64,000 nt of DNA. Origin: Tubulanus polymorphus (lineage: Eukaryota; Nemertea; Palaeonemertea; Tubulaniformes; Tubulanidae). Location of the stretch: NCBI RefSeq assembly GCF_964204645.1, contig NC_134035.1, forward strand, positions 2,184,001 to 2,248,000. The letters run 5' to 3'. The translations under genes and the position numbers were made by a program. The notes below the pieces were generated by a model. The model had not been told where the DNA came from. It did not search any database and worked only from the letters and a program-made list of their open reading frames with translations. Positions 1 to 10,532 of the stretch are shown piece by piece (position 1 is the first letter of the stretch; each line of letters begins with the position of its first letter).

Positions 1-460
1 AGATTGAACTAACTGTCTAAAAACGTTCCTGAACTGACCGTGTCCTCTGGCGTATCGGAAAATTGATTTCACTTCAATATGAAAATGTCATTTAAGTCTT
101 TGTTACAGCTACAGTTTCTTTGTAAGATTGATTGTTAACAGCGAATAGAAAATCGATTCTCAGAAATCTCACATAGTTTACTCAGATTCTTTTGAAAGTT
201 TATTATTGTGTCACGAATAAACGTAGGTCTATCTAAATTAAATATCAATACTCGATGTCGTACAACAGTTCATCGTATATTGTGAAATATTTGATAGTAT
301 AACACATCTGAACTGGTCGGAAATCAGTTCTACACAGCGAAACCACAGGTAAAAATAACATCAGTTCATTATTCAACCACATAGATAGACAGGTCCGTAG
401 CCAGGAGTTCTAAAAGGCAATCAATCTTTATTTCTAAATGGGCGGGGGGGGGCGTTAATT
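1..460 (-). repeat. 5' flank of an off-window GPCR paralog
   Basis: This stretch aligns by eye, with scattered substitutions and small indels, to the sequence immediately 5' of the receptor genes starting at 15327 and 17536 (roughly 15345-15740 and 17560-17920). Shared blocks include GAACTGACCGTGT, AAGTCTTTGTTA, ACATCTGAAC and AGCCAGGAGTTC. In the two intact copies this block begins a few tens of bases upstream of the start codon. The simplest reading is that another minus-strand member of the same receptor subfamily ends its 5' side just left of base 1. The coding part is not in the window. A solitary flank without a gene is the alternative. Confidence 0.65.
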
Positions 461-1054
461 CGTATCTCTGTTAATGTTCGGTACAAAACGTATCTCTGTT
501 GGAGGATAACAACCGTAATAACTCGTGATAACCTCGCGAACATTTGATAATGATTTATCCTGGAATGAATTGATAATAATGTCCTATTTCGTGGTAGCTT
601 TCATATTTTTGTTAAGAGATAAATAAAATCAACGTTACTATTACTTAATTATTGTCGACTGCGAATGAATCCGTTAATTGTTAGAGAATCTTACTAGGAA
701 CTCAGGTTACGAAATGTTTAGTAATGTATAGGATATTATCGAACTAGATTATGAAGATAATCCTGAATGGAATGAGAAGAGGGTTTATTGAGATTTGTGA
801 AATGTTTGTATTCGGAGGTAGTATTGGATTTTCGTTCACAAAGGCTGTTGTTGTGCCAACACATTCCGATGTTTCCAGTTCGGAAACAAGTCAGTACCAT
901 AAACTATTTAGACTACATGCAACAGAAAGAGTTTGTCCTGGGCGCTGCAGAAACCGATCAACATTAAATTGATAAGGACAAAGGTGTAAATAAGATTGTC
1001 TCTTCCTCGAAATTATCAAGAAAACACGATTCTAATTCTTTATCGATTCATTCG
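461..1054. other. Gene-free AT-rich stretch
   Basis: No exon, RNA gene or transposon end is recognised. A G-rich run lies near 441-453. The short open frame at 751-972 has no domain, no splice context and no relative elsewhere in the window, so it is not called. Confidence 0.5.
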
Positions 1055-1060
1055 TTTATT
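1055..1060 (-). terminator. Polyadenylation signal of the astacin gene
   Basis: TTTATT on the plus strand reads AATAAA on the minus strand, 24 bases past the TGA stop of the astacin-ShK gene. Distance and orientation suit a 3' end signal. The 3' UTR would be very short. Confidence 0.45.
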
Positions 1061-1083
1061 TCATATTTGAAAATGGTGGATTT

Positions 1084-4000
1084 TCATCGGCAGAAGCCGC
1101 AAGTTTTCTCGCAATTCTTTTTCATGTAACTGATATAAGTACTTTCAGTACAATATTTCGTCCAACCGGAACAGTTGACGTTCGTATCCTTGCACGATGA
1201 CGCTGAAAATAATAGGAAACTCATCGTAGACAATCATTCTTATTGTGTGATCGGACAGTTTTACAAGTTTTGTATGGTAAATGACTACGAGTCTGAAACC
1301 AGATTTTTACTTACATCCTCCTCCTGAACCTCCGCTGAAAATAGAAATTTAGATTTAGATGATACACATGATTATAGATGACTAAATTTGAAATAAATAG
1401 TATCCATGATTGTTCAGTACAGTTACAGTATAGGTCAGTAGCCGTTTCTTGCTATAGCTTATAGCAGTATATAGCAAGGTTATAGCAATTTCTTATGTCT
1501 CGCACAATGGGAAAACTATTTTTCTGGTAAATGGTTTTTCCTACTAAAGAACATCAATAACATTCAGGTTTTATGTTTGTTTCGTGATGTGTGCGTAATG
1601 AAATTTGGTCGAACTGTTTTACGATTGTAAACGCTTGAGTTGAATCGTGTCTTTAAACTCACCCGCAGAGATTACAAGTTTTTTTACAATTCTTCTTTAC
1701 GTAAGCGTTGGTGCTGCAGTAATTGGCCCATCCGCTACACGATGAGTTGGCATCGACGCAAGCTGCGATAAATCAAAGCGTAATTAGATTAGAAATGATG
1801 CCAGCGATGAAGCATCGATCTCTGAATAAAGGGAAAACGTGGACTGATATCGATCAAAGATTGATATTTTTCCTGTCGGTGACGACAGCGTTAACAATAT
1901 TACATTCATGTAAAGCATTTTGCAATGATGCGGGTCTTATCAGCTTATGTGCGGTCGGAACTGGCAGCCTTCAAATATTAAGCCTATGACAGTCTTATTA
2001 ATTTACTAATTTTCTAATATTTTCTATGAATTATCATTCATTACATCTAAACGCATCCATGTATCCGGGTTTCTTTGACTCAACTCACATGATCCTCCGT
2101 TATCTCCGCCGTTGCCTCCACTCCCGTTGCCCCCGTTGTCTCCTCCATCGGTTACCGAACAGCCGTACAATTTCTGTACCATTTTGATGTCACGACTGTG
2201 CAGTTTTCGAATGCCGAGTCGTGCGTTGGGATCTTTAGGAGTCATCGAAGGTTTTCCGTTAGAGCTATGAAAATAAACGTGTTGATCAGAATATGAAATT
2301 CCCAATGGAAGCGTTCCCGTGATGATGTCGTTATTTCATATGGTGTTTTCAATAAGATTTTATAAATGACGTTCAAATTGAATAAAAATGACAATTGGAA
2401 GGCCGGGGTCCGGAATAGATGAAAGAGAATTTCTCGAATAAATCAGCCAAATCAAAGGCCTCTATTGGGGTTCCGCCCTTTGTTTTAGTAAGACATTTTT
2501 GAAGAAATACATTCCAAAGTTTGCAATCTCTGAGAGGATACGTGTGACAAATTAACATGTTTTAACAATATCTATCTTGACGAAAAGGGAACGTAGGGGT
2601 CCAGACTCCCGAGACGACTCCCTAAATCTCCCCGTGATAAAATCCTCCACATACCTGAACGCGTATTTCCCGTATTGCATGACCGATGCATATTCGTATG
2701 GAAGCCCTTGATTGTTGGTGTTATCTATGTTGAAATTGTGTCTCTTCGCTGGAAATGGAGTTCAGATTTAAAACGAGTTTTTCGAATGTCACTTTAACTG
2801 CAAAATCGAATAATGATCTACAGACCTTCGGGGATATTCTCCCAGTTGATGGTCAGGTATTTGTCGCGATCGGAACGACATTGTTCGTGTTGAAATCCGA
2901 GAGCGTGTAGAAATTCGTGTTGAATCGTTCCGGCTCCGAGACATCCGTGTTCTTTCAGTGACATCATCTGTTTATTACGGACCATTCCAACGTACGACCA
3001 ACATCTACAAACATTCAGACGACTCACTAACTGAATTTTCGATTTGAATATGTTTTGCTATCTAAACAAAAGCGATTGGTAACGCGTGATTATTTCTTAT
3101 TATTTCTTTATTAGGAATTAGAACCTGGGATTTGAACCTGGATCTTTCGTCTGCCAGCCTTGTATCTAACCACTATAGACCACCAGGTTTTGGTGCACGA
3201 AATGAACGGGAAACAAAGAAGCATTCTCTGCTTGTTTCGCTTGTTTGGTGACTCGTTTAGCGAAACGATTAGCGACTACAGCATATTGACAACAGCGTTT
3301 CATTAAACACATCTCATATTTAGGAGCTTCGCAAAAAGCAGCAAAACAAGTGAAAAAACTAAATGGTTTACCCGGAACCGCTGTAGATCGAGATGTAATT
3401 TGTTTGGTCTGTTCTTTCTATGAACTCGATGCACGAACCGACCTTGTCCTGCAGTTCTTTCAGAGCACCGCGAATACGTGTTTGAGCGGAGGTACCTTAG
3501 ATAATAATTTAGAAAATGTTAAATCAGCTAAATTGGACAGAATTGACGTGAAGTAAATTTGAAGTATTTTTTCTCTAATACGCACTCATTTGTGACATAT
3601 CGTAGTAAATCTTTCCATTAGTCCATTTGCGCAAACGACTAGCCGCGTTTCTAAATGAATTCGGGACTCCGGCCATATCTCCTTCAAATTTCCCAGAAAA
3701 TTCTTCTAAATGAGTTCCTGCAAGACACGAAGCAGTAGTTAACTTTCCTCAGAATAACTCGATGTAGAAATTCTGACAGCCTCACTGTACTCAGTTCGTA
3801 TTTCTGCATTCCGGGACGTGAAAAAAAATTCATATTTATTTTGCATTTGAATCGAATGAAGAAACAAAAGTAAAATTACTCATCGCTGTTCAAGGGAAAA
3901 TAGAGAAAACCGCTTTAAAAATTGTATAATTCGTCCAAATTGGAAATTGGTAAGCTTTAAGTTGAATAGTTAGCTACAAGACATTTATATGAAAAAGTCC

Positions 4001-4698
4001 TTTGTTATTATACTATTTATCCGTTGTTAACTTACGTTTGTATTCCTCGAATTCGGATTTATTCTGAAAAACAATCGAAAAAATAATCATCATTGGCCGG
4101 GGTGATAATACCGAAAATGTAAACCGCTCTGAACAGCCTGGCTGTATTTAGCGCTATATAAGACACATATTATTATTATCATTATTATTATTATCATGTA
4201 GCTGAAATGCGCAGAAATTTATCAATGATATTTAGGTAAAAAATCCCACATTGCGAAAAAAGGGAAATCAGTCTGAAATGTTTACTTGAGCTAATAGTTT
4301 ATCCAACTTTTCGACTATCCTAATAAGTCAACTTCACTGATACTGAGGAAATGATGATTTATACGCCAAACTTGAAGAATCTTTCAATTTTATTTCACTT
4401 TTTATTGGTCAAAGCCGTGGCGTTATAAAAGGCGTTGACAATGTTTACGACATTTAAGAATCAGTTGTATTGATGTTTCGGTTAGCTCCAGCCATCTTTA
4501 AATTTTGAACAAAAATCTGAAAATGGACGATCTAACCGAAACACTATTATTATAGATTTTCTTTTCGTTGTTGATCGTCGATATTGTGGGTTCTATATGA
4601 ACCCTAGTTTCATCTTTAACACGACCTATAGTACGTACCAGCGAGTAGACATTTGCGCAAACGGCTGCCGCAACGATTATTGCAATCCACGACGTCAT
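1084..4698 (-). CDS. Secreted astacin metalloprotease with two ShK domains
   Basis: Ten exons with matching phases: 4698-4639, 4063-4036, 3717-3586, 3495-3372, 3004-2826, 2748-2655, 2264-2089, 1762-1663, 1334-1315 and 1202-1084. They total 1032 nt, encoding 343 aa. The start is the only in-frame ATG before the signal peptide (residues 1-19). A short propeptide carries the FxGD aspartate switch (FEGD, 40-43). The catalytic domain has the zinc site HEFLHALGFQHEQ (H144, E145, H148, H154), the four usual astacin cysteines (C94, C116, C136 and the C after KLY) and a Met-turn SVMQY (196-200), where families usually have SxMHY. A Gly/Asn linker leads to ShK domain 1 (from C266), a 20-nt exon encodes a Gly/Ser spacer, and ShK domain 2 ends two residues before the stop. 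It is probably secreted and processes extracellular proteins; the substrate is unknown. The exon count and phases make the model strong. Confidence 0.93.
3118..3192 (-). mobile_element. tRNA-derived SINE head inside an astacin intron
   Basis: On the minus strand there is an A-box-like stretch (TATAGTGGTTAG) followed by a canonical B box GGTTCAAATCC (plus-strand 3128-3138) with tRNA-like spacing. The acceptor stem does not pair cleanly, so a SINE promoter is favoured over a working tRNA gene. It sits in the intron between the exons ending at 3372 and starting at 3004. Confidence 0.6.
4125..4200 (+). mobile_element. LINE/SINE 3' tail with ATT microsatellite
   Basis: TTTAGCGCTATATAAGA followed by ATT/ATC trinucleotide repeats matches the 3' tail seen at 35905-35980, where LINE ORF2 remains precede it. 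It is a severely truncated insertion in the first intron of the astacin gene. Confidence 0.6.
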
Positions 4699-5117
4699 CT
4701 TGTGAGAAGCTTGGTGCAACAAGTAACAATAATCTACCCGTGGTCAGTCAGTATTTATGCTGAATCGCTATCGTTGAAAGATTAGCCGGACATGAAATAT
4801 TATGAGATTAATGACGAATTAATCGATTGCGTATATGTGGATTTTCTCACAGGTGCTTGGTGTATCATTATGTCGTGTTCACATCGGGATACGCGTAAAT
4901 TTCATTTGTTGTTTTAGTTTAGATGATGATAACGAAAACGCCGCCTTTAATCTCTGCTATAGCGTCCGAACATTTTAATCCGGATGCGAACTCAAACTGA
5001 ATGATTTTTGAGTTAAGTTAACCGGCCCTAGGTTTATGGCTGGTCGAATGTGCCGGTTCGAGCTAGATGATCAGATTTCAAGTATATGATATATAGAAGA
5101 TGAGCTAGATAGCTTAC
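4699..5117. other. Gene-free stretch upstream of the astacin gene
   Basis: This would hold the astacin promoter and 5' UTR (minus strand). No TATA box is placed with confidence, and no other gene is seen. Confidence 0.4.
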
Positions 5118-5382
5118 AGTGAAACATATGCTCCGGAAATTTGAGCACATATTTGAAACTCTACATTAGTAAATATGGCCTTCGTGATTAATCCAGATGG
5201 TCATTGTCCAATTGACGTGGCCATCTGAGAGTATAAATACGCTTGTCGTGGACTCATTCGAGGGTTCTCTCTCTTGTGCTAGACTCTCTTGTTCTAGCTC
5301 TCACAACAGCTCGGTCGGCTCAATAAACTGAATTAACTAACAACCACGGTTCTTGTCAATTCTCTGAGCTAGGAATTTCACT
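5118..5382 (+). mobile_element. Possible solo LTR
   Basis: A TATA box (GTATAAATACG, about 5231) is followed by a CT-rich leader and a polyadenylation signal (CAATAAACTG, about 5320), an order typical of LTR R-U5 regions. Imperfect inverted ends are AGTGAAA near 5119 and TTTCACT near 5376. No second LTR, primer-binding site or clear target duplication was found nearby, so a solo LTR or an unrelated promoter remains possible. Confidence 0.35.
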
Positions 5383-5786
5383 ACGGAACCCTATATCATA
5401 TAGCATCTTATGATCCAACGACTTAAGAAGATTCTAAAAATTCTCGAGATTGAAAATAGTTTAACAACTACAGATATAAATGTTTTGCAGTTTAATACGC
5501 GTAGATTCAACGGCAATTAATGTTGCATACTATAGCCCTGGCATATTTAAATTGAACAATATATTGACCGTGTTACCTCGTCAGGTTCAATTTGAAACTG
5601 TTTATTGCAGTGAATGGTAAGAAATTATTTCATTCACGCACAACTTTCAGAGAATTGATTTAATCTTAAGACGACAATAAATTCATGTTCAGAGATTAAA
5701 TTAGTGAAATCAATGCCTACGCAAATATGTGACTTCATTTAATACACTTTAATACACGGAAGATCCATCAATGTCGCGTGTGAATA

Positions 5787-6737
5787 ATGAAGAATTCCAC
5801 TCAGTTGCACATTGCTAGACCTTACAACACTTATATCGTTCTCATGTCATTGGTTAACAAGTCGGGTATCTATCGCACGCGTTCATTAGTCAGTTTGCTT
5901 ATTTTGTTTCTGCTAGGGACCTTCGGAAATTTAGCTACTTTCCTGATAATGATAAGTCGCAGATTTCGAGGTTTGTCTTACGCTAACTATCTTATCGCTT
6001 TGGCTCTCAGTGATTTTCTGGTTGGCGTAGGTTCTACCCTGATGCCAGTAGTGCAGTTTATACTCGTGCAGCTAAACATCGGCCCTGTATTTATGATGGA
6101 GTCGCTGGTCATCTGTAAAATCTGTGAAGCTTTTATGGCATTCGCTGCGCCGAATAGCTCCTGGTTAATCGTGGCTATATCTCTAGAACGTGCGGCAGTT
6201 GTTCTCTTCCCGTTCACATCTCGTTTGATATGTACACCGAGATTCGCCCGATGCGCGATTGTCATTATCGTCACAGTTGATGCACTAGTAATATGCATTC
6301 CTCCAGCTACAGTGATCAAGTTTTCTGACCACTTTGGGTGTTATTACGAGTTATTCGACCAATTCATGATCTTTATGACGTACGTCGTCTATGCTTACCT
6401 GCTGCCGTTAGCGGTGATATTCATTTCGAATACTGTTATAATAATTCAGTTATTCAGGGGTTCGGAATTGGTTTCCTCCGACCAGAAAACCACAAAATCA
6501 AAACGTACAACAATAATGCTTCTAACAGTTTCACTCGCATTTGCAATATTCACACTTCCAACTGCTATTACTATTCTAATACCAATCTCCGCAGAACGAA
6601 GAGAATTTCTTTTAGACATATTCGATCTTTTCCTATTGAGTAACTTTTCAATCAATTTTTACATATACCTTTTACTGGGACGCGAAATTCGCGAATATTT
6701 TTGTTCAAAATTATGCTGCAGAAATTCAGACAAATAA
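5787..6737 (+). CDS. Class A GPCR, clustered subfamily, member 1
   Basis: A 316-residue intronless seven-helix receptor, length normal for class A. TM1 has GN (47-48) and TM2 has LALSD (D76). TM3 has the cysteine pair region C110/C113 and ends ERA (134-136) in place of DRY. ECL2 holds C185 for the TM3 disulphide. TM6 has FTLP. TM7 has NFxINFYIY instead of NPxxY, followed by helix 8 LLLGREIREYFC. N-glycosylation sites NST and NKS lie in the N-terminus. It shares LICTPRFAR after TM3 and the helix 8 block with the genes at 7937, 14368 and 16583. It is probably a plasma-membrane receptor for a peptide or small ligand; the ligand is unknown. An ATG at 5771 opens an upstream frame that overlaps the start codon and could dampen translation. 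Confidence 0.9.
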   Translation: MKNSTQLHIARPYNTYIVLMSLVNKSGIYRTRSLVSLLILFLLGTFGNLATFLIMISRRFRGLSYANYLIALALSDFLVGVGSTLMPVVQFILVQLNIGPVFMMESLVICKICEAFMAFAAPNSSWLIVAISLERAAVVLFPFTSRLICTPRFARCAIVIIVTVDALVICIPPATVIKFSDHFGCYYELFDQFMIFMTYVVYAYLLPLAVIFISNTVIIIQLFRGSELVSSDQKTTKSKRTTIMLLTVSLAFAIFTLPTAITILIPISAERREFLLDIFDLFLLSNFSINFYIYLLLGREIREYFCSKLCCRNSDK

Positions 6738-7936
6738 TGATATCGATAATCGTTATTTTGAACTTTACCCGTGGCTTCAGAGACCCTCAACTAATGGCGT
6801 AGTGCGTTCTGTGCATCTCAATAACGTAATCATTAGATTTCTACATCAACTAATTCGAATGCTAATAATTAATATGATAAGAATAATTTCAAGCGAAGGA
6901 AAGTAAGAATTCTTTTCTATTTTCTAGTTTTCTATTTGAATCTATTAGTAGCAGCCGTATGGTAACGTCAGTTGGGTATCGCCAATAGAAACTTGGGAAA
7001 TATTTACTTCTTTGAGTACTTGGAAAAACGGGCAAACCAAAAGAAAATGGAATTCATCTCTTAGAGTTGCTGCTTAATTAAAAACTTTTGACAGATTCTG
7101 TCCATTCGTTCAATCTGCGGCCACCGGTTTCTATGGGTATCAGGTGATTCAAACAGTTGTCCGGGTCCTCAATGTTACTATTTTCTTTGAAAAGCGTAAT
7201 AATGATTTTAGATAAACACACTAGAATGGGCAGTAATACATCTTCGTCAAATTTCATGATTCATTGGAGATGCCATCGATACCACAAGCTTTGAGATTTT
7301 TGTGGCCGTCAAAGTATCAATGACTATTAGTTCTGGGTGACCGTCATTAACTGAATTAACTGTTACGCATATCGAAGAAGCTGTATCGCTGCTAGCCAGA
7401 GTGGACTATTCTATGAGTCAACTGGTTAGCACGCTTGCTCTTTGCGACCCACGGCGAGTGCGTGTCATTTTATCGTCACCTCTTGATCGACACAACGACG
7501 AAATTGGTGAATTGGCTTTTGTAAAAACGCACAGAAGTTCTATTGTTTTTTACCATTGAATTCATTTAGATAGATTTACATATTTAACTAAATGCGATTA
7601 AAACCTGTGCGGGAAACGTAAAGTTTTCACGATATGAAAAAAAAAAAACGATTGATAACAACAAAAATACGAGACGAATATGATAAAAAAGGAATCTCTG
7701 CTGGTTTGATTGTTTGGTTGGTTCCTTCTCGACGGGGATATCGAATTTCTATAAAGATGCACATCTAAAAGTACTACGGGCAATCTGAACCAGACGATTC
7801 CTATATTTCTATTCCGAACACATTTGATTACAATGTCGACCTGTCTAGATATTTGTATATTTCACATATTCGCCATATTTTTATTTAAGTAGAATAGCAA
7901 CGCTTTGGCGTGGTTTAACTAACAAACTTAAAGTGA
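6738..7936. other. Intergenic DNA between divergent receptor copies
   Basis: No gene is recognised. A T-rich/A-rich run lies at 7636-7650. The stretch 7412-7475 has an A-box-like AACTGGTTAGCACG but lacks a B box, so no tRNA or SINE is called. Confidence 0.5.
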
Positions 7937-8872
7937 TCAATGTTTGCTTGAATTTCCACAACGTATAAATCTAATACAGAAATATTCACGAATTTCTCGT
8001 CCCAGTAAAAGATAGATGTAGAAATTAATCGAATAATTGAAAACCTGGAACTGAGTAAGTGTATCGATGATAAATTCTTTCCGTCCTGTAGAGATCGGTG
8101 CGAGTACAATAATAGAGGATGGTAGGGTACATATTGCAAATGCGAGTGAAACTGTTACTAACATTATTGTTGTGCGTTTTGCTTTAGTAGTTTTTTTCTC
8201 GACTATTTTTGAACCTCTGAACAACTGAAATACTATAACGGAATTAGATGTAATTATTAAAGTCAATGGAAAAAAGCAAACGTAGACAACGAAAGTGATG
8301 AAAACAGCCATTTGGTCAAATAGGTCGTAGTAGCAACCGAAGTAGGAGTTGGGGAAATGCATCGAAACAGTAGGAAGAATGCATAGAATTAGTACATTCA
8401 CTGCAGTAATTGTCAATGTGGCAAATCTAGCGAATCTCGGTGTACATATCAAACGAGATGTGAACGGGAAGAGAACAACTGCCGCACGTTCTAGAGATAT
8501 AGCAACTATCAGCCAGGAACTGGTAGAAGAAGCAAGTGCGATTGTAAATTCGTAGATCTGACAACTGATCAGTGAAATCATCACATATTTCGGACCAGTT
8601 TCTACGCGCAAGAGAACAAACTGTAAAACAGGCATCAAAGTAAAACTGATACAAACCAAAAAGTCAGCGATCGATAAAACGATCAGATAGTTCGCGTAAG
8701 ATAAACTGCGGAATCTGCGACTTAGCATAATGAGAAAAGTAGCCGAATTTCCAAAGGCTCCTAACATAAACAAGATAGGCAGAGTGACCAATGATATGGT
8801 GCGGGAGTTATCAGACTTGCTTGCCACAGACATTAGAGACAGGTAACTGTTGAATGGTCGACCAATCTGCAT
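7937..8872 (-). CDS. Class A GPCR, clustered subfamily, member 2
   Basis: A 311-residue intronless receptor. The start is MQIGR; an in-frame TAA lies three codons upstream, so this copy lacks the MNSTQ extension of the two copies further right. TM1 GN and TM2 LSIAD are present. The TM3 end is LERA (127-130), then LICTPRFAR, an ECL2 cysteine in FGCYYDLF, TM7 NYSINFYIY and helix 8 LLLGREIREYFC. It shares about the same topology as the 5787 gene and lies in opposite orientation to it. The ERA motif is a conservative change of DRY and does not by itself mean loss of signalling. Confidence 0.9.
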   Translation of the reverse strand: MQIGRPFNSYLSLMSVASKSDNSRTISLVTLPILFMLGAFGNSATFLIMLSRRFRSLSYANYLIVLSIADFLVCISFTLMPVLQFVLLRVETGPKYVMISLISCQIYEFTIALASSTSSWLIVAISLERAAVVLFPFTSRLICTPRFARFATLTITAVNVLILCILPTVSMHFPNSYFGCYYDLFDQMAVFITFVVYVCFFPLTLIITSNSVIVFQLFRGSKIVEKKTTKAKRTTIMLVTVSLAFAICTLPSSIIVLAPISTGRKEFIIDTLTQFQVFNYSINFYIYLLLGREIREYFCIRFIRCGNSSKH

Positions 8873-8934
8873 CAGCGTTTAATTCATAATTCACCAGACT
8901 GTGAGACTGAAGATAAATTCAATTAATTTCAGCC

Positions 8935-9197
8935 TTTCAGAATACGGTACTGCATGGATGTATGTTCAAGATTGAATGGTATTATTCACTGGCCAATTTG
9001 TTCAGAACCAATGGACGACTAGACATCTAATCCGTTGAAATTTGTATCTCATTTACAAGTTTCTCCAAATAGAAATAACGCAAACGTTTTATTCGACTCG
9101 GCAAACTTCTGCACAAGAGATTAATGAAAGTATATATTTGAAAATGCAAAATGTAATATCATTTCTACCACCGAGTTTTTAAAGAGTTCGTTTTCGT
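8935..9197 (-). repeat. 5' flank shared with the receptor at 11869
   Basis: Bases 8965-9197 match 12912-13146 closely: TTCAAGATTGAATGGT, TATTCACTGG, GGACGACT, TTTGTATCTC and CCGAGTTTTTA occur in the same order in both. Each block lies directly upstream of a minus-strand receptor start (8872 and 12843), although the two receptor proteins are only distantly related. Confidence 0.65.
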
Positions 9198-9500
9198 TCA
9201 TTTCAAATATCTAATTGTACAATTTTACTGTTTTCAAATATTTCCTCAAAATATCAAATGCCTTTTCCGGATTTTCCATTTGACGAGCATTTTACATGAT
9301 GCAACGTAACGTCGATTCAAATATATTTCAAATGTATCTATTTTACAAAAAGTGAGATGCCCTTGATGAGTGTTCCCGTGATGATTGCAGTGTGCTTAAA
9401 ACTATCATCATGATCGCTTCATGATTGTAAAATCGTTACCAGGCATGTCGTGAATTCAGCCTCTATCGATTCAACCGTAGATACGGCGGTGGTGGCTACA

Positions 9501-10532
9501 ATGACAGCTAATAGTTCCAATCAGTGTCCGCTGCAGCCGTTCACGCCGATCATTATAACATCCGTGGCAATTTTACCGACAGGAATTTTAGGTGTTATAC
9601 TGGATGTGATCACTGTATTTGTCTATCGACGCATTGCTAGAGCCCAATCGAACAAAGGCTTTAACTCTTCCACTTGGCTCATGCAGTTGTGGGCTGGGTT
9701 TGACGCAGTGGCGCTTTCTACGAGTTATTTGGGTACCTCACTGCAGTTTGCGGCTGCGCTAGTTGCTCATGGTGAGCTTGCATTTCACATTCACAAAGGC
9801 AACATTTTTCCATATTTCTTCCTGACTGGTCCAGCTGGAGTCGGCTCGGTGCTCGTGACTACGGAGCCATGGATGATCGCGATGCTTACAATTGATAGAT
9901 TCTTACACGTTTACGATCCGTTCCGAGCACCACGGTGGACCAGCAAATTCAACTTTTCATTAATTTTCAGCTTTGTATTGTTTTGTTCCGCATTTCAGAG
10001 AGTTTTACTGTTCATACCGTTTCCTGCATTTAAACCAATGACCAGTATTGACTTGGTCCCAGTCAGTTGCCCTTACGGATTACCCGGTTATGAAACAGTC
10101 TGGAGGAGAAATAACCTGGAGAAATTTCTATCTAGATTCAGCATTGGCATATACGGTGTGTTAATACCTGTATCAATCATAGCAATGTTCAATATTGGTA
10201 TTCTGATTGTAGTTTCCAAAAGCGCCCTTTCCATTAAACGAAATGTCAGTGTTCCTAAATCTCACAATGCCCGGGCAACCGCCGTCGTACTTTCAATTGT
10301 GTTCAGCTACCTGTTACTGAAGGGACCTGCTGCTATGATACATGTTTATCAGGGTGTCACACCACAGGGTAAAGCTCTGAAGGCCCTGTACAAGCGACCG
10401 TGGCTGTATGCTTGTACACGGAACATCGGTTCCTTTACCGGTATCGTCAATTTTATAGTTTTTTCATTTATAAACCCTACATTCAAAAAAGAACTCCGGA
10501 ACATGTTGTGCCGTAACAGGAGAAATAGATAA
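9501..10532 (+). CDS. FMRFamide-receptor-like class A GPCR
   Basis: A 343-residue intronless receptor. The frame is open from just after a TGA at 9411, but the first ATG is at 9501 (MTANSSNQC), so that start is chosen; an upstream 5' exon cannot be excluded. Seven hydrophobic helices are evident. TM3 ends IDRF (131-134), then LHVYDPFRAPRW, the YxPFxAxRW pattern seen in FMRFamide/neuropeptide-like receptors. A cysteine in ECL2 (SCPYG), a long TM6 start (ARATAVVLSIVFSYLL) and TM7 with FSFINPTFKKEL (NPxxF) follow. NSS near the N-terminus is a glycosylation site. TM1 has LD where GN is usual. It probably acts as a neuropeptide receptor coupling to G proteins; the ligand is inferred only from family resemblance. 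Confidence 0.85.
   Translation: MTANSSNQCPLQPFTPIIITSVAILPTGILGVILDVITVFVYRRIARAQSNKGFNSSTWLMQLWAGFDAVALSTSYLGTSLQFAAALVAHGELAFHIHKGNIFPYFFLTGPAGVGSVLVTTEPWMIAMLTIDRFLHVYDPFRAPRWTSKFNFSLIFSFVLFCSAFQRVLLFIPFPAFKPMTSIDLVPVSCPYGLPGYETVWRRNNLEKFLSRFSIGIYGVLIPVSIIAMFNIGILIVVSKSALSIKRNVSVPKSHNARATAVVLSIVFSYLLLKGPAAMIHVYQGVTPQGKALKALYKRPWLYACTRNIGSFTGIVNFIVFSFINPTFKKELRNMLCRNRRNR

Noticed and set aside
3118-3192. Functional tRNA gene
   Set aside because: A and B boxes are present, but the acceptor and anticodon stems do not pair; a SINE is more likely.
9450-9500. N-terminal extension of the receptor beginning at 9450
   Set aside because: The codon at 9450 is GTG, not ATG; the first ATG in frame is at 9501.
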